DNA from: Streptomyces sp. Tu 3180
Lineage (GTDB): Bacteria; Actinomycetota; Actinomycetes; Streptomycetales; Streptomycetaceae
Reading direction: 5' to 3'
Assembly: GCF_009852415.1 (NCBI RefSeq)
Contig: NZ_WOXS01000001.1
Coordinates: 180,847-244,846, forward strand
Length of the DNA stretch: 64,000 nt
Shown here: piece after piece, positions 15,279 through 24,144 of the stretch
Position numbering within the stretch: the stretch's first letter is position 1
Layout: each line of letters opens with the position of its first letter
Notes under the pieces: model-generated
The model's input: the letters and a program-made list of their open reading frames with translations, nothing else
What the model was told of the DNA's origin: nothing
Databases searched by the model: none
Made by a program: the position numbers and the translations under genes

Positions 15279-17870
15279 CTACAGCGCGTTGCGCTCCGTC
15301 GTGTTCGGGCCGTTGAGCAGGTCGTTGATGAGTTGTTCGGTCTCTGGTTCGGGTGAGCAGTCCAGGGCCCGGTTGATCTGTTGGATGCGGGAGATCGCCG
15401 TGTGTAGCCCCGACCGGTTTCCGGCAGCGGCCTCGAGTCGGAGCCAGTCTCGGTAGATCAGTTCTGCTGCGTCGTCCACTTCCAGTCCGGTCGCCACGGC
15501 TTGCCGGGCCGCGTTGAGGTCCTGGTGCGGGCCGGCGGGGGTGCGGTGGGTGGCCACGGTGTGGGCGATGTCGATGATCCGGGTGGTCATCTCCTGGGCG
15601 AGGGGCTCGGCCCACGGCAGGGGTTTGCCCCCGAACGGTTTGCCTTGTACCAGCGTGAGTGCCTTCTCGAGATCCGGCAGTCCTGCAGGGCCCAGCGGCA
15701 AAGCGTGTTCGATGAGGTGGAGGAAGCGGGTCCAGTCGCAGCGTACATGGGGAGAAAGGCGGTAGGGGTCTTCGCTGTGGCTGCGGCGGGGGACGTAGGG
15801 GTTGCCGTCTGGGTCGTTTCCCAGGGAGCGGCGCAGACCCTGCAGCCGGGCGTTGAGGGTGCTCGTTGACCAAGGGCTGTCGGGGTCCATGCTGGTGCAC
15901 AGTTCGTCGGCGCTGCGGCCTCCCCTGAAGTAGAGCAGGGCAGCGAGTTGGGCGGTGCGAGGGCCGTGGCCGCTGGGCCGGACGCCGGTGACATCCACCG
16001 GTCCCAAGACCCTGACCTCGGGCCCCTGTTTCTGATCAGCGCTGTGGTCGGATGTGTTCTGCTCGGGATACGCGCTGCCGATCGGGGCGGTGTCCCCGGC
16101 TGGGCCACCTCGTCCTGTTCGAGGGAGTGCGGTGGGGCACCGTGTGGCTTTGAGATCGGCTGAAGCGGCGGGCCGGACGGCTTCTCCCTCGGGCAGGTCG
16201 GCAGTGGTGGAGGGCGGCGGGGTGGTCTGAGAGGCCGCGGCGTGCAGGGCGGGAAAGACTTTGTCACTGTCGTTGGCGTTGTGACCGGTTGTTTCCGTCC
16301 CGGAGACTTCACCGGTGCCGATTTTCCTGCCGGTGGGAGTGATGCGCCGCTGTGATGCTGGTCGGGCAGGTAGCGGTGTGCGGGCATGAAGGCCGTCCGG
16401 CCTCTGCGGCTGGTCCGGCTGCGCGGGCTGCACGGCGGGCTCGAGGGCTGTGGTGAGGCGCTGGTAGGCGTGGTCGGTGAGGCGCTGCACGGTCACTGTG
16501 GCATTGAGGTGGTCCAGCGGTTGTGGTCTGTCGAGTGAGGCGTTGAGTACCAGTGCCTGGGGGAAATGCGGGGCAGCGGCATGGACCGGGGCGATGAGGG
16601 TGAGCGGGAGAGGTGCGGCTTTGTCGGCGAGGTCGGCAATGTGGGCGGCGAGATCATCCTTCAGGGGTTGTGCGCTGAGCAGCAGGTGGGGCCGGTGGCC
16701 GGGCTGCGGGAGCTGGCTGGCTTCGAGAAGTCGTTCGTTCATCTCGGGCACGGCATCGGTGGCCCGCGGCAGGTGAGTGGTGCGCGGGACGGGAGTCAGG
16801 TGCGGCAGGTCCTCGCCGAAGCCGACGTTGATGATGTCGGTGTCGGCCGCCCAGGGGCTGGTGATGAGTTCCAGGGCCAGCGCGGTCAGGACTTCCCTGA
16901 CGCGCGGTAGGTCGCCGTCGAGGAGCAGAGCGGGCAGGTGGGCGAGGTTGAGCAGCAGCAGCGTGTCCTGGCCGTCTGCCGCGGTGGTGCCGATGGTGGC
17001 CAGCGCCGGATACGGGGCGGGCACCGTGCGGGCGGTTTCTTCGTCCAGCAGGTCGGCGTCGCCGGGCAGCTGCCACCAGCCGTCAGATCCGGCTCTGAAG
17101 GGCTCAAGGGGATGCCGGGTCTGGTTCTCGGGCAGGATGGCGAGGGTGTGGGCGCCGATGCGCGCGGCCTTGAGCTGCGGCAGATCCTGCTCGCCGTTTG
17201 CGGTCAGGCGGTGGGCCAGGGTGCGCAGGGCTGTGTCCAGGCGGGCGAGGCCGTCCGGTGCGGCCGACGGGTGAGCCTTGAGCGTGGCTTTTGGTGTGGT
17301 GCCGGTGCTGGGTGTGCGGCGGCGCTGCAGCAGGATGCGCGCTGCAAGAGCGCTGGCGACAGCGGCGGCCAGGAGGGCGAGAAGGCCGATCATGGTGCGC
17401 AGATGAGGCCCGCGGCGTCCTTCGGCTGCTGGCTGGGGTGTGGCAGTGCCGCTCGGCGGGGTGGCGGCGGACGGCTGCGGGGAGACCGGCGCGGAGGTGT
17501 CCGGCGTGCCTGAGCCGGCGCCGCTGTGTCCGGTGCGGCCCGGCTGAGGGCGGTCGGCCGGCTGATGGGCCGGGAAGGGCCGGGGTTGGGGTGGAGGGCT
17601 GGCGCTGCTCGTGGTGATGACCTGGGTGAGGCCGAGATGGCGCTGGTCGAGGTCGAGGATCTTAGGCCGGGCCAGCCGGTGGTGGGCGGGCAGCTGCAGG
17701 TCCGGATCGCGGGGGTTGAGAGACGGGGCCGGTGCTGCGGACGGCGGGGGTGCGGGCGCGGTGGGCCCGGTGGGAGAGGCTGAAGCGGGCAGTGTGCCGG
17801 CGGCGACGACAGCGGCCGCGACGCAGGTGATGAGCTGTGTGGTGATGCGGCGGGTGGGGGAGGGCGTCAT
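15279..17870 (-). CDS. Membrane protein with C-terminal BTAD/SARP-like domain
   Basis: 863 residues. A transmembrane or signal helix lies at about 13-31, then a Pro-rich stretch to about 155, then a second transmembrane helix at about 158-182. A long cytoplasmic part contains a region with LLLLNLAHLPALLLDGD-type strands. The C-terminus (about 640-850) carries a winged-helix-like block (EVRVLGPVDVTG, LLYFRGGRSADEL) and an all-helical bacterial transcriptional activator domain. Related Streptomyces proteins on conjugative elements carry two N-terminal helices and a LysM domain before the BTAD; this one lacks a visible LysM and looks shortened. It follows the lipoprotein gene by seven bases and ends at a hairpin. 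A membrane-tethered regulator is plausible but unproven. Confidence 0.7.
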   Translation of the reverse strand: MTPSPTRRITTQLITCVAAAVVAAGTLPASASPTGPTAPAPPPSAAPAPSLNPRDPDLQLPAHHRLARPKILDLDQRHLGLTQVITTSSASPPPQPRPFPAHQPADRPQPGRTGHSGAGSGTPDTSAPVSPQPSAATPPSGTATPQPAAEGRRGPHLRTMIGLLALLAAAVASALAARILLQRRRTPSTGTTPKATLKAHPSAAPDGLARLDTALRTLAHRLTANGEQDLPQLKAARIGAHTLAILPENQTRHPLEPFRAGSDGWWQLPGDADLLDEETARTVPAPYPALATIGTTAADGQDTLLLLNLAHLPALLLDGDLPRVREVLTALALELITSPWAADTDIINVGFGEDLPHLTPVPRTTHLPRATDAVPEMNERLLEASQLPQPGHRPHLLLSAQPLKDDLAAHIADLADKAAPLPLTLIAPVHAAAPHFPQALVLNASLDRPQPLDHLNATVTVQRLTDHAYQRLTTALEPAVQPAQPDQPQRPDGLHARTPLPARPASQRRITPTGRKIGTGEVSGTETTGHNANDSDKVFPALHAAASQTTPPPSTTADLPEGEAVRPAASADLKATRCPTALPRTGRGGPAGDTAPIGSAYPEQNTSDHSADQKQGPEVRVLGPVDVTGVRPSGHGPRTAQLAALLYFRGGRSADELCTSMDPDSPWSTSTLNARLQGLRRSLGNDPDGNPYVPRRSHSEDPYRLSPHVRCDWTRFLHLIEHALPLGPAGLPDLEKALTLVQGKPFGGKPLPWAEPLAQEMTTRIIDIAHTVATHRTPAGPHQDLNAARQAVATGLEVDDAAELIYRDWLRLEAAAGNRSGLHTAISRIQQINRALDCSPEPETEQLINDLLNGPNTTERNAL

Positions 17871-17877
17871 GGGGTGC

Positions 17878-18624
17878 TCATCCGGAGATCGGGATGGAGG
17901 CGGTGTCGAACTGCGGGAGCTGGAAGGTGACCTGGCGGGTGCGAGCCGGCGGCGCGGGGAACTGCATGTAGACGGGGATGGATTCGCGCGCTTTGAGCAC
18001 GGACAGGCCGGTGGTGGTCAGCGGGTGTCCTTCGGTGTCGCGCAGCACGTAGTAGCGCTTGCCGCCGGCGAAATCCACGAGGGTGGCGCCACCGAGGGAG
18101 GGGCCGTGCTTGGCGATGTCGGGCTCGTTGCCCGACAGGTGAGCCGACACGATCGTGGTGGTGGCTGCGGTGTTCGCCAGTGTGCCGCGCACTGTGATGA
18201 ACCCGCCGGTGTCTCGCAGTGCGGAGGTGAGGGTCAGGCGCAGGTGGCGCGGACCGTTCAGGGTGGCCAGGGGCGCCGACCGCGGGCTGGCGGAAAGAGC
18301 AGGGCTGGCGGTGGGGCGGTCATGGCCGGCGCCGGTCAGGTCGGGGGAGGGTCGGGTCGAGCAGCCGGTGATGCCCGTCAGCAGTCCGGTCAGCACTATG
18401 AGCAGCACGGTCAGGCGCCGGGCGGCCCGGGCTGTGGCGGCCCGGCTGGTGAGGCCTGCCGCTGCTCGCATGGAACGGCTACTGGCACGTCGGCGGTTCG
18501 GTGCTCTTACGCCGCGCAGTGCGGCGGCTGGCTGCTGTCGGGGGGTGCTGCAAGGTGGCGGCGGTGGCAGGCGTCGGGCGGGCTGTGCGGCGCCCGTTGA
18601 CCGGTGGAGGGGTAGGTGCGTCAT
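17878..18624 (-). CDS. Putative lipoprotein in the conjugation-associated cluster
   Basis: 248 residues. The start at 18624 is supported by a TGATG overlap with the upstream gene. The first 65 residues are Pro/Arg-rich, then a hydrophobic helix (RLTVLLIVLTGLLTGITGC) ends in a lipobox-like ITGC, so the first residues may be cytoplasmic or the real start may be the internal ATG at 18471. The mature part has beta-rich stretches (LRLTLTSALRDTGGFITVRG, TFQLPQFDTASIPI) like small exported ligand-binding domains. Unrecognised family. Seven bases separate it from the BTAD gene, so they are cotranscribed. Confidence 0.6.
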   Translation of the reverse strand: MTHLPLHRSTGAAQPARRLPPPPPCSTPRQQPAAALRGVRAPNRRRASSRSMRAAAGLTSRAATARAARRLTVLLIVLTGLLTGITGCSTRPSPDLTGAGHDRPTASPALSASPRSAPLATLNGPRHLRLTLTSALRDTGGFITVRGTLANTAATTTIVSAHLSGNEPDIAKHGPSLGGATLVDFAGGKRYYVLRDTEGHPLTTTGLSVLKARESIPVYMQFPAPPARTRQVTFQLPQFDTASIPISG

Positions 18625-18848
18625 CACAGCTCCCTGGGGCGGGGCCAGACGGTGATGACGTCGCCGTCGAGGGTGACGTGCCGGCCGGGGAAGCGGCGGC
18701 GCACCAGGGTTAAGTCTTCCAGGTCGAAGTCGCCGCCGTGGGAATGCACCACCCACGCACTGTCCATGCGCGTGATCGCGCGGGTGCAAGCCGGCCAGCC
18801 CTTCTGTGGCGGTCGGTTGATGATGTGAACGGCAGGGACGATGTGCAT
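18624..18848 (-). CDS. Small conserved-looking protein of unknown function
   Basis: 74 residues from the ATG at 18848 (MHIVPAVHIINRPPQKGW). No transmembrane segment; a mixed charged C-terminal half has the pattern LVRRRFPGRHVTLDGDVITVW, suggesting a small beta-rich fold. The stop overlaps the next start (TGATG). It heads the three-gene unit that ends with the BTAD protein. The 376 bases upstream (18849-19224) hold no gene; an AT-rich patch at about 18919-18955 could contain its promoter. Confidence 0.55.
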   Translation of the reverse strand: MHIVPAVHIINRPPQKGWPACTRAITRMDSAWVVHSHGGDFDLEDLTLVRRRFPGRHVTLDGDVITVWPRPREL

Positions 18849-19224
18849 GACGTGCCTTCTCCAAATCCGTGAGAAGTCAGGGGAGTTGTGATGCGTGTGG
18901 GATGTACGCGCCAGCAATCTAAAGTTCGCCTATGCAAATTTCAAGGGTTTGTCGATCGTGCTCCCCGGTATGTCTCGGTCGGTGGGCACATTCCGGCCAC
19001 CTGTGTGATCCGTCGGCCGCGAAGGCGCCCAACAGGGCATGTCGTGCGGCTTTCGGGTGGATGTCGGCTGCAGGGCAGTGCATAGACGGTCGAGTGCTTG
19101 CCCTCTGTTCCAGGTCGTGCAGGTGCCAGGAGTCTTTGCCGGCGACCCGGCCCCGTCAGGCAGAGTCTTCACGGATGCACATCCAGTGAGCGGGCAGCGG
19201 GCCTTCCCGTCGTACCCGTGCAGG

Positions 19225-19716
19225 TCAGGGGAGGGGAGGGAGTGCAGATGGCCAGGGCAGTACGGCTAGCTGGTTCCGCAGATGGGTCGACCTGGATGGT
19301 GTAGCCGCTGGTTCTGTCCGGTGCGGTCCCGTCTCGGCCCTTGACCGTGAGATCCCGCCGGTCAGCGGTGTCCATGCGGCTGCTCTCGATCCGCGGTAGG
19401 GCGGACAGCCGCGCGGCGCCGGGAAATCCCGAGTCAGCCGTGTGCCCTCGCTCGTCAGGCACCAGGCGCGTGTCCGCTTGAAGCGTGATAGCACGACATA
19501 GCCGATCAGGCCGTGGCGGCGCAGCCGGTTGAGCGGCTGGGAGGCAGCTTGGCGAGCGGCGCCAGCCGTAGGAGGGTTTGGAGCCGACTGGTGGTGCCCA
19601 TGCGGTGCAGGGGCGAACACGGTGAGCGGCTGGTGCGACAGTGGCCCGGTGGTGGGCCGCGACGGCATGACTGCGGCGGCCGTCACGGTGGTCACGGCGG
19701 TTGCAGTGGTGGTCAC
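19225..19716 (-). pseudogene. Replication-relaxation family protein, C-terminally decayed
   Basis: The GTG at 19716 overlaps the stop of the TraG-like gene (GTGA). The segment LNRLRRHGLIGYVVLSRFKR and the following WCLTSEGTRLTRDFPAPRG match the N-terminal winged helix of replication-relaxation proteins, whose copies also lie at 52139 and 61273. After PPYR the frame departs from the family and ends at 19225 without the C-terminal domain. The first 60 residues are low-complexity Thr/Ala/Pro. It closes the conjugation operon. Confidence 0.6.
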
Positions 19717-22343
19717 TGATACCCCCTCGGCTGGTTGCGGCCTGCTACCAGAACGGTGGCAGCGTGCTGGGTGAGGAAGTCGCCCACCCGGTGGAGCTGG
19801 CCGGCGGCCCGGGCCGTGAGCTGCTCCAGCGGGGCGGCGCCGGCCACCCTTCGGGCTGAGCGTTCGAGGGCGGCCGCCTGGTGCGGGCGGGCATGGTCGG
19901 CGAAGACGTCGTCGAGGTGGGGGCCGGTGATCCGGACGGGTCCGATGCGGCGGCCGTGGATGGTCAGTGACATGTAGTGCTCGTAGCGGTCCAGGGCGGC
20001 GACGACGTCGGGGCCGGGGCTGTCGCCCCACTCCGAGGTGATTGGAGCGACGGCGGACTGCGAGCCCGCGGTGGAAGCCAGCGTGGAGGCGTTCTGCACC
20101 AGCGACAGCCGCACCGCGATGGGCAGGCGGGCGAGCAGCTGGGTCATGCCGTGGACGTGGACCCTGTACTTGCGGAAGTCCTCGAACATGCTCGCGATGG
20201 TCTCCGGGGCCACACCGGTCAGGGTGATCAGTTCGTCGAAGTACGCTCGGAACGGCACCCGCCGGTCCTCGGGGACATCGCGGCGGGAGCGCACCGCGCG
20301 CAGCAGGTCGCGGGCCAGGAGGGCGGTGATGAGCCGGTCGGTGGGTCCGTTGCCGCCCGGGCACACCCACACGATCATCCGGTCGTCCATGGCGGCGCGG
20401 ATGTTGTAGACGCCGGCCGGTTGGCCGAGGAAGACGCGGGTGACGGGGTTGGCGGCCAGCCGGGCGATCGGGTTGAGGACCACGGCGAACGCGTCCGGCG
20501 GCAGCGTCGGGAAGACCACCTGCCACCAGGAGCGGGTCTCCTCATCCAGCCGGCCCTCCACCGCCGCGAGCGCTGCTTTGCGGAACGGGGCGTCGGTGAG
20601 CAGGGCCCGCACGTGGAAAACCGTCGCCTGATCCTCCGGCCGTCCGGCCCGGCAGGCGGCCTCGTTCACGGCCACCAGCACGGCCACAGCGGCAGTGAGG
20701 ATGGTCAGCGCGCGGGGAGCGCTGGCATCGTCCCAGCCCAGCGCCGAGGCGTAGGCGTCGGTGACGGCTTCGACGACCTCGTGCGCCACCTGGCCCTGGT
20801 GCATGCCGATCGGGTTCCAGGAACTGATCTGCGGGGCGGGCCCGACGGCGTTCAGGTCGATCAGTGTGATCCGCTCGGCCAGATGGTCGTGGGCGAGGAA
20901 TGGCATGGCGCGAGGCCAGGAGTCGCGGTGCGGGTCGAGGAACAGCAGTCCGCCGCCGGCGTGCGCCCAGCCGATCGCCTGGGCGAGGGCGCGTTCGGTC
21001 TTGCCGCCGCCGGCCTTGCCGACCCCGACTTCGAACAGCGTCTCGCGCGCGTAGGTGGCGACCAGGCGCCGTCGTCCGTCCGGTGCCCGGTAGATGCCTT
21101 GCAGCAGCAGGTCGGGATTGCCGTGCTGGAAGGTCGGCAGATCGGAGGCGAGTAGCGGCAGACGGCAGTGCACGGTGGGTGGCTTGAGCAGACCGGTCAG
21201 CTCTTCCAAGCGGACCCAGTTCGCCCGGGGCGGCTGGCAGTGCCCCAGCGCCCAGCGCCGCTCGAAACCCCGCCTGCTGGGCCAGCGGTCCGCCCCGAAC
21301 CGCCAGGGGCCCAGGCGCCAGCCGCGCATCGCCCACCGCGCACCACCACCGAACACATCGAGGGCGGCCTGGAGCTGGGCGAGGCGGGCGTGGGCGCGGC
21401 CCTCGGTGTCGGAGGCGCACATCACCAGCAGCTGCACCCGCACCAGATGGTCGTCCTCGGCGAGCTTGCCCAGTGCCTCGGCCGCGTCCACCCGGCGCGG
21501 GACGGGCGGCATGACCAGGCGGCGCCCGCCCGCGCCCCCACCCTGCTTGCCGGTGACCAGCTGCTGCAGCTGCCAGGTCAGGGAGTCCTCGATGCCGCTG
21601 GCGTCCTGCCGTATCCAGCGGGCGGCCCGCTGCGCCTCGCGCCGCTCGACGCGCCGGGCCTGAGCCATCAGCTGCACACGGTGCGAGCGCAGTGCCCACT
21701 TCGGAGCACGCTGGATGTCGAGGCGCACCTCGGCCAGATCCCCCAGCTCCGCGCGCAGATCGGACACTGCGTCGACCAAAGGCTGCAGCGGGTCGGGCTC
21801 GAGGGGCACCTCGCGCAGCGGCGCGGTGGGCCTGCCGCGCAGCACGAACTCGGCCCGCACCACATGCTTGCGCGGCTTGTCCCTGAGGGGAGAAGCCTTC
21901 TTCACGGTGACGTCCGGTCCGAACGGGGTGATCGACAACAGCCGCTGCGCGCCGGCCGGTCCTTCGATGCGGTAGCGCAGCGGGCTGGAGCCGTCCGCGC
22001 GCAACCGGATCTGCACCGTCTTGGACCGGCGCGGCGCCCACCAAGGCATGGACGTGGAGGCCCGGGCCAGCTGCACCCCGCGGCGGAAGATCTCCTCCAG
22101 CGACGGGTTGAAGTGCCGCGAGGGCACCAGCTCCAGCGCCATCTTCTGAGTCGAGGCCGCGCGTGCCAGGCGGCGCACCACCAGCTCGCTCACGGCCCAG
22201 CCGATCAGGGCGGCCGTGGCGGGCACCCACCAGTAGGTGATCAGCCAGCCGGCGATGTGGGCGAGACCAGTGAGCAGACCGAACACTTCACCGGGGGCCG
22301 ATGCGGCGGCCTGACCGCTCAGATACGGGGCTGCGGAACCCAC
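19713..22343 (-). CDS. TraG/VirD4-like conjugal coupling ATPase
   Basis: 876 residues from the GTG at 22343, chosen because GAAGGGAG lies seven bases upstream; the frame to 22436 is an extension over the neighbour. One or two membrane helices are near residues 15-60. Walker A is GVGKAGGGKTERAL at about 440-450, a Walker B-like strand LLFLDPHRDSW follows, and the late motif is the sensor-like region RAYFDELITL. This class of hexameric ATPase brings DNA to the mating channel. It overlaps the secreted-protein gene upstream and the relaxation remnant downstream. No relaxase gene is visible in the window, so the DNA substrate is unknown. Confidence 0.8.
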   Translation of the reverse strand: MGSAAPYLSGQAAASAPGEVFGLLTGLAHIAGWLITYWWVPATAALIGWAVSELVVRRLARAASTQKMALELVPSRHFNPSLEEIFRRGVQLARASTSMPWWAPRRSKTVQIRLRADGSSPLRYRIEGPAGAQRLLSITPFGPDVTVKKASPLRDKPRKHVVRAEFVLRGRPTAPLREVPLEPDPLQPLVDAVSDLRAELGDLAEVRLDIQRAPKWALRSHRVQLMAQARRVERREAQRAARWIRQDASGIEDSLTWQLQQLVTGKQGGGAGGRRLVMPPVPRRVDAAEALGKLAEDDHLVRVQLLVMCASDTEGRAHARLAQLQAALDVFGGGARWAMRGWRLGPWRFGADRWPSRRGFERRWALGHCQPPRANWVRLEELTGLLKPPTVHCRLPLLASDLPTFQHGNPDLLLQGIYRAPDGRRRLVATYARETLFEVGVGKAGGGKTERALAQAIGWAHAGGGLLFLDPHRDSWPRAMPFLAHDHLAERITLIDLNAVGPAPQISSWNPIGMHQGQVAHEVVEAVTDAYASALGWDDASAPRALTILTAAVAVLVAVNEAACRAGRPEDQATVFHVRALLTDAPFRKAALAAVEGRLDEETRSWWQVVFPTLPPDAFAVVLNPIARLAANPVTRVFLGQPAGVYNIRAAMDDRMIVWVCPGGNGPTDRLITALLARDLLRAVRSRRDVPEDRRVPFRAYFDELITLTGVAPETIASMFEDFRKYRVHVHGMTQLLARLPIAVRLSLVQNASTLASTAGSQSAVAPITSEWGDSPGPDVVAALDRYEHYMSLTIHGRRIGPVRITGPHLDDVFADHARPHQAAALERSARRVAGAAPLEQLTARAAGQLHRVGDFLTQHAATVLVAGRNQPRGYQ

Positions 22344-22996
22344 GAGGATGCTCCCTTCGGCGAAGCGGTGCGGGTGAAGTACAGGTCGGTGATGCGGCCG
22401 TCGCTGTAGGTGTCGCCGCGGTCGGTGCCCGCCCACACCAGGTGCACCACCGCCCGGTCCGGGCGGCCGGCGCGGCGAGCGACGGCTGCCTGGACGCGAA
22501 ACCGGGCGGTAGAGAATGCCGGCGCCAGGCCCCGGCCGGAGCCGGGGAAGACCTCAGGCCACCGCTCGCGGCCGGTCCCGGTGGCATCCGCGCGCAGCAG
22601 AGCACGCCCAGCCGCCAGCAGCTGCCGCTCATCACCGGTCGGGAGGTCGGCCGGCCACGCGGTTTCGAGGGCCTGCTGGATGGCCCGGTCACCGGCCGCG
22701 CCCTCCCCACGCGGCGGCAGCATCGAGGCAGGCGCTGATGGGCTCGGTGCAGAGGCAGTCGCGCGAGCTGAGTGGGCAGCCGACGGGGCACCGCCGCTGA
22801 AGTGCTGGCTGGCGGCAGGCCCTGAGGAATGCTCGGGTGAGGTGGCCGGGGCGGTCGCTGCATCCGCAGGGGCTGGTGCACTGGGTGGGTGCGGTATGGC
22901 CAGCAGGGCAAGCCCGGCGGCGGCCAGGACCGTGGCAGTGAGTGCCAGTAGGCGCGGCGAGCGCGGCGTGTGCGGTTGTGGTGAGGATGGCGTCAT
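22319..22996 (-). CDS. Secreted conjugation-operon protein
   Basis: 225 residues. An N-terminal export helix (about 14-34, LLALTATVLAAAGLALLAI) is followed by about 60 residues of Ala/Pro/Ser linker. A C-terminal domain (about 100-225) has an FSTARFRVQAAVAR strand, AVVHLVWAGTDRGDTY and DGRITDLYFTRT, resembling small NTF2-like or TcpC-type beta domains. The start ATG overlaps the stop of the hydrolase gene (ATGA). Probably an extracytoplasmic channel component; no named family is claimed. Confidence 0.6.
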   Translation of the reverse strand: MTPSSPQPHTPRSPRLLALTATVLAAAGLALLAIPHPPSAPAPADAATAPATSPEHSSGPAASQHFSGGAPSAAHSARATASAPSPSAPASMLPPRGEGAAGDRAIQQALETAWPADLPTGDERQLLAAGRALLRADATGTGRERWPEVFPGSGRGLAPAFSTARFRVQAAVARRAGRPDRAVVHLVWAGTDRGDTYSDGRITDLYFTRTASPKGASSWVPQPRI

Positions 22997-24144
22997 AGCA
23001 GGCGGGCTCCTCCCGCGTAGCCGGACATCGCGTCGACCGGGTCAACGCGGACGACGGCGCCGGGCCGGGGGGCGTTGATCATTTGGCCGCCGCCGAGGTA
23101 GATCCCGACGTGGTAGATCGTCGAGTCGAGGCCCGGGGCGTAGGCGTAGAAGACGAGATCACCCGGTCTCAGGGCGCTGGTGCCGTTGCTGGCGGGGATC
23201 CGTCGCCCGACGCCGGCCTGGGCAGCTGCGGTGCGCGGCAGGCGGATCCCGGCCTTCGCGTACGCGTAGGTGGTCAGGCCCGAGCAGTCGAAGCCCTTGA
23301 TGGCCGTGCCGCTCTTGCCGCTGGGGGAGCAGCAGATCCCATAGGAAGGGCCGCTGGCGTTGCCGCCGCCCCACGAATAGGGCACGCCTCGCTGGGCGAG
23401 GGCCGCCTCGATGACGGTGCGGACCTTGCCGGAGACGTTGTTCAGGTCGGGGCTCTTGGCGGCCGCGGTGTACTGGTCGATCCAGCCCAGCACGTTGGCC
23501 ACGTATGCGTTGGAGTGGTTGTACTGGAAGATCGCTGCTTTGAGCTGGGAGCGCTGGCCCAGGTTGCGGCCGCCTCCGCACAGGTAGATCGCGGCACCGA
23601 GCGCGGCATCGTCGGCATTGTGGGGATCGGCCGTGCCGTCACTGCCTGCGTCCTTGCCCACGCCCTCCCAGGTGGAGGGCAGGAACTGGAATGGTCCGAC
23701 CGCGCGCTCCCCGGATGCGGTGCCGTCGTAGCGGCCGTTGTCGGTGTCGGGGAAGACGGTGGTGTTGCCGCCGGCGCCGGAGCCGTTGAGGAGGACCCCG
23801 TAGATCTTCGGGCGGATGTCCCCGTCCGCGCTGACGGTGCGGCCGGTGGCGTGGTTGGACTCGACCTTGGCGATCCCGGCGAGGATCGGCCAGCGCATGC
23901 CCCGGCACCGGGGCACATGCCGGCCCACCCGCTGCACGGCGTTCTTGTACGCGGCGAGCATGCGCGGCGGGATGTCCGCGGCGGTGCCCCCGTCGTCGAT
24001 GGCGCCGTCGCCGTTCGTGGCGCTCTGCAGCGCGACGTAGGCGCTGATCGCGTTCGAGACCGGAGCGGCGCAGCACACCGCGGACAGCAGCACCACCACA
24101 CCGATGCACCCCCACCGCCCCGCACGGCGCCGGACTCGCCTCAC
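22993..24144 (-). CDS. Two-domain cell wall hydrolase (lytic transglycosylase plus NlpC/P60)
   Basis: 383 residues, GTG start overlapping the upstream stop (GTGA). An N-terminal signal/TM helix lies at about 12-32. A soluble lytic transglycosylase-like domain follows with the catalytic Glu in AKVESNHATGR (about residue 95) and AVGPFQFLPSTWEG. The C-terminal NlpC/P60 domain has its Cys in GFDCSGLTTYAYAKAG (about 285) and its His in YHVGIYLGGG. It opens peptidoglycan for the mating channel, as VirB1/TcpG-like proteins do. Confidence 0.88.
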   Translation of the reverse strand: MRRVRRRAGRWGCIGVVVLLSAVCCAAPVSNAISAYVALQSATNGDGAIDDGGTAADIPPRMLAAYKNAVQRVGRHVPRCRGMRWPILAGIAKVESNHATGRTVSADGDIRPKIYGVLLNGSGAGGNTTVFPDTDNGRYDGTASGERAVGPFQFLPSTWEGVGKDAGSDGTADPHNADDAALGAAIYLCGGGRNLGQRSQLKAAIFQYNHSNAYVANVLGWIDQYTAAAKSPDLNNVSGKVRTVIEAALAQRGVPYSWGGGNASGPSYGICCSPSGKSGTAIKGFDCSGLTTYAYAKAGIRLPRTAAAQAGVGRRIPASNGTSALRPGDLVFYAYAPGLDSTIYHVGIYLGGGQMINAPRPGAVVRVDPVDAMSGYAGGARLL

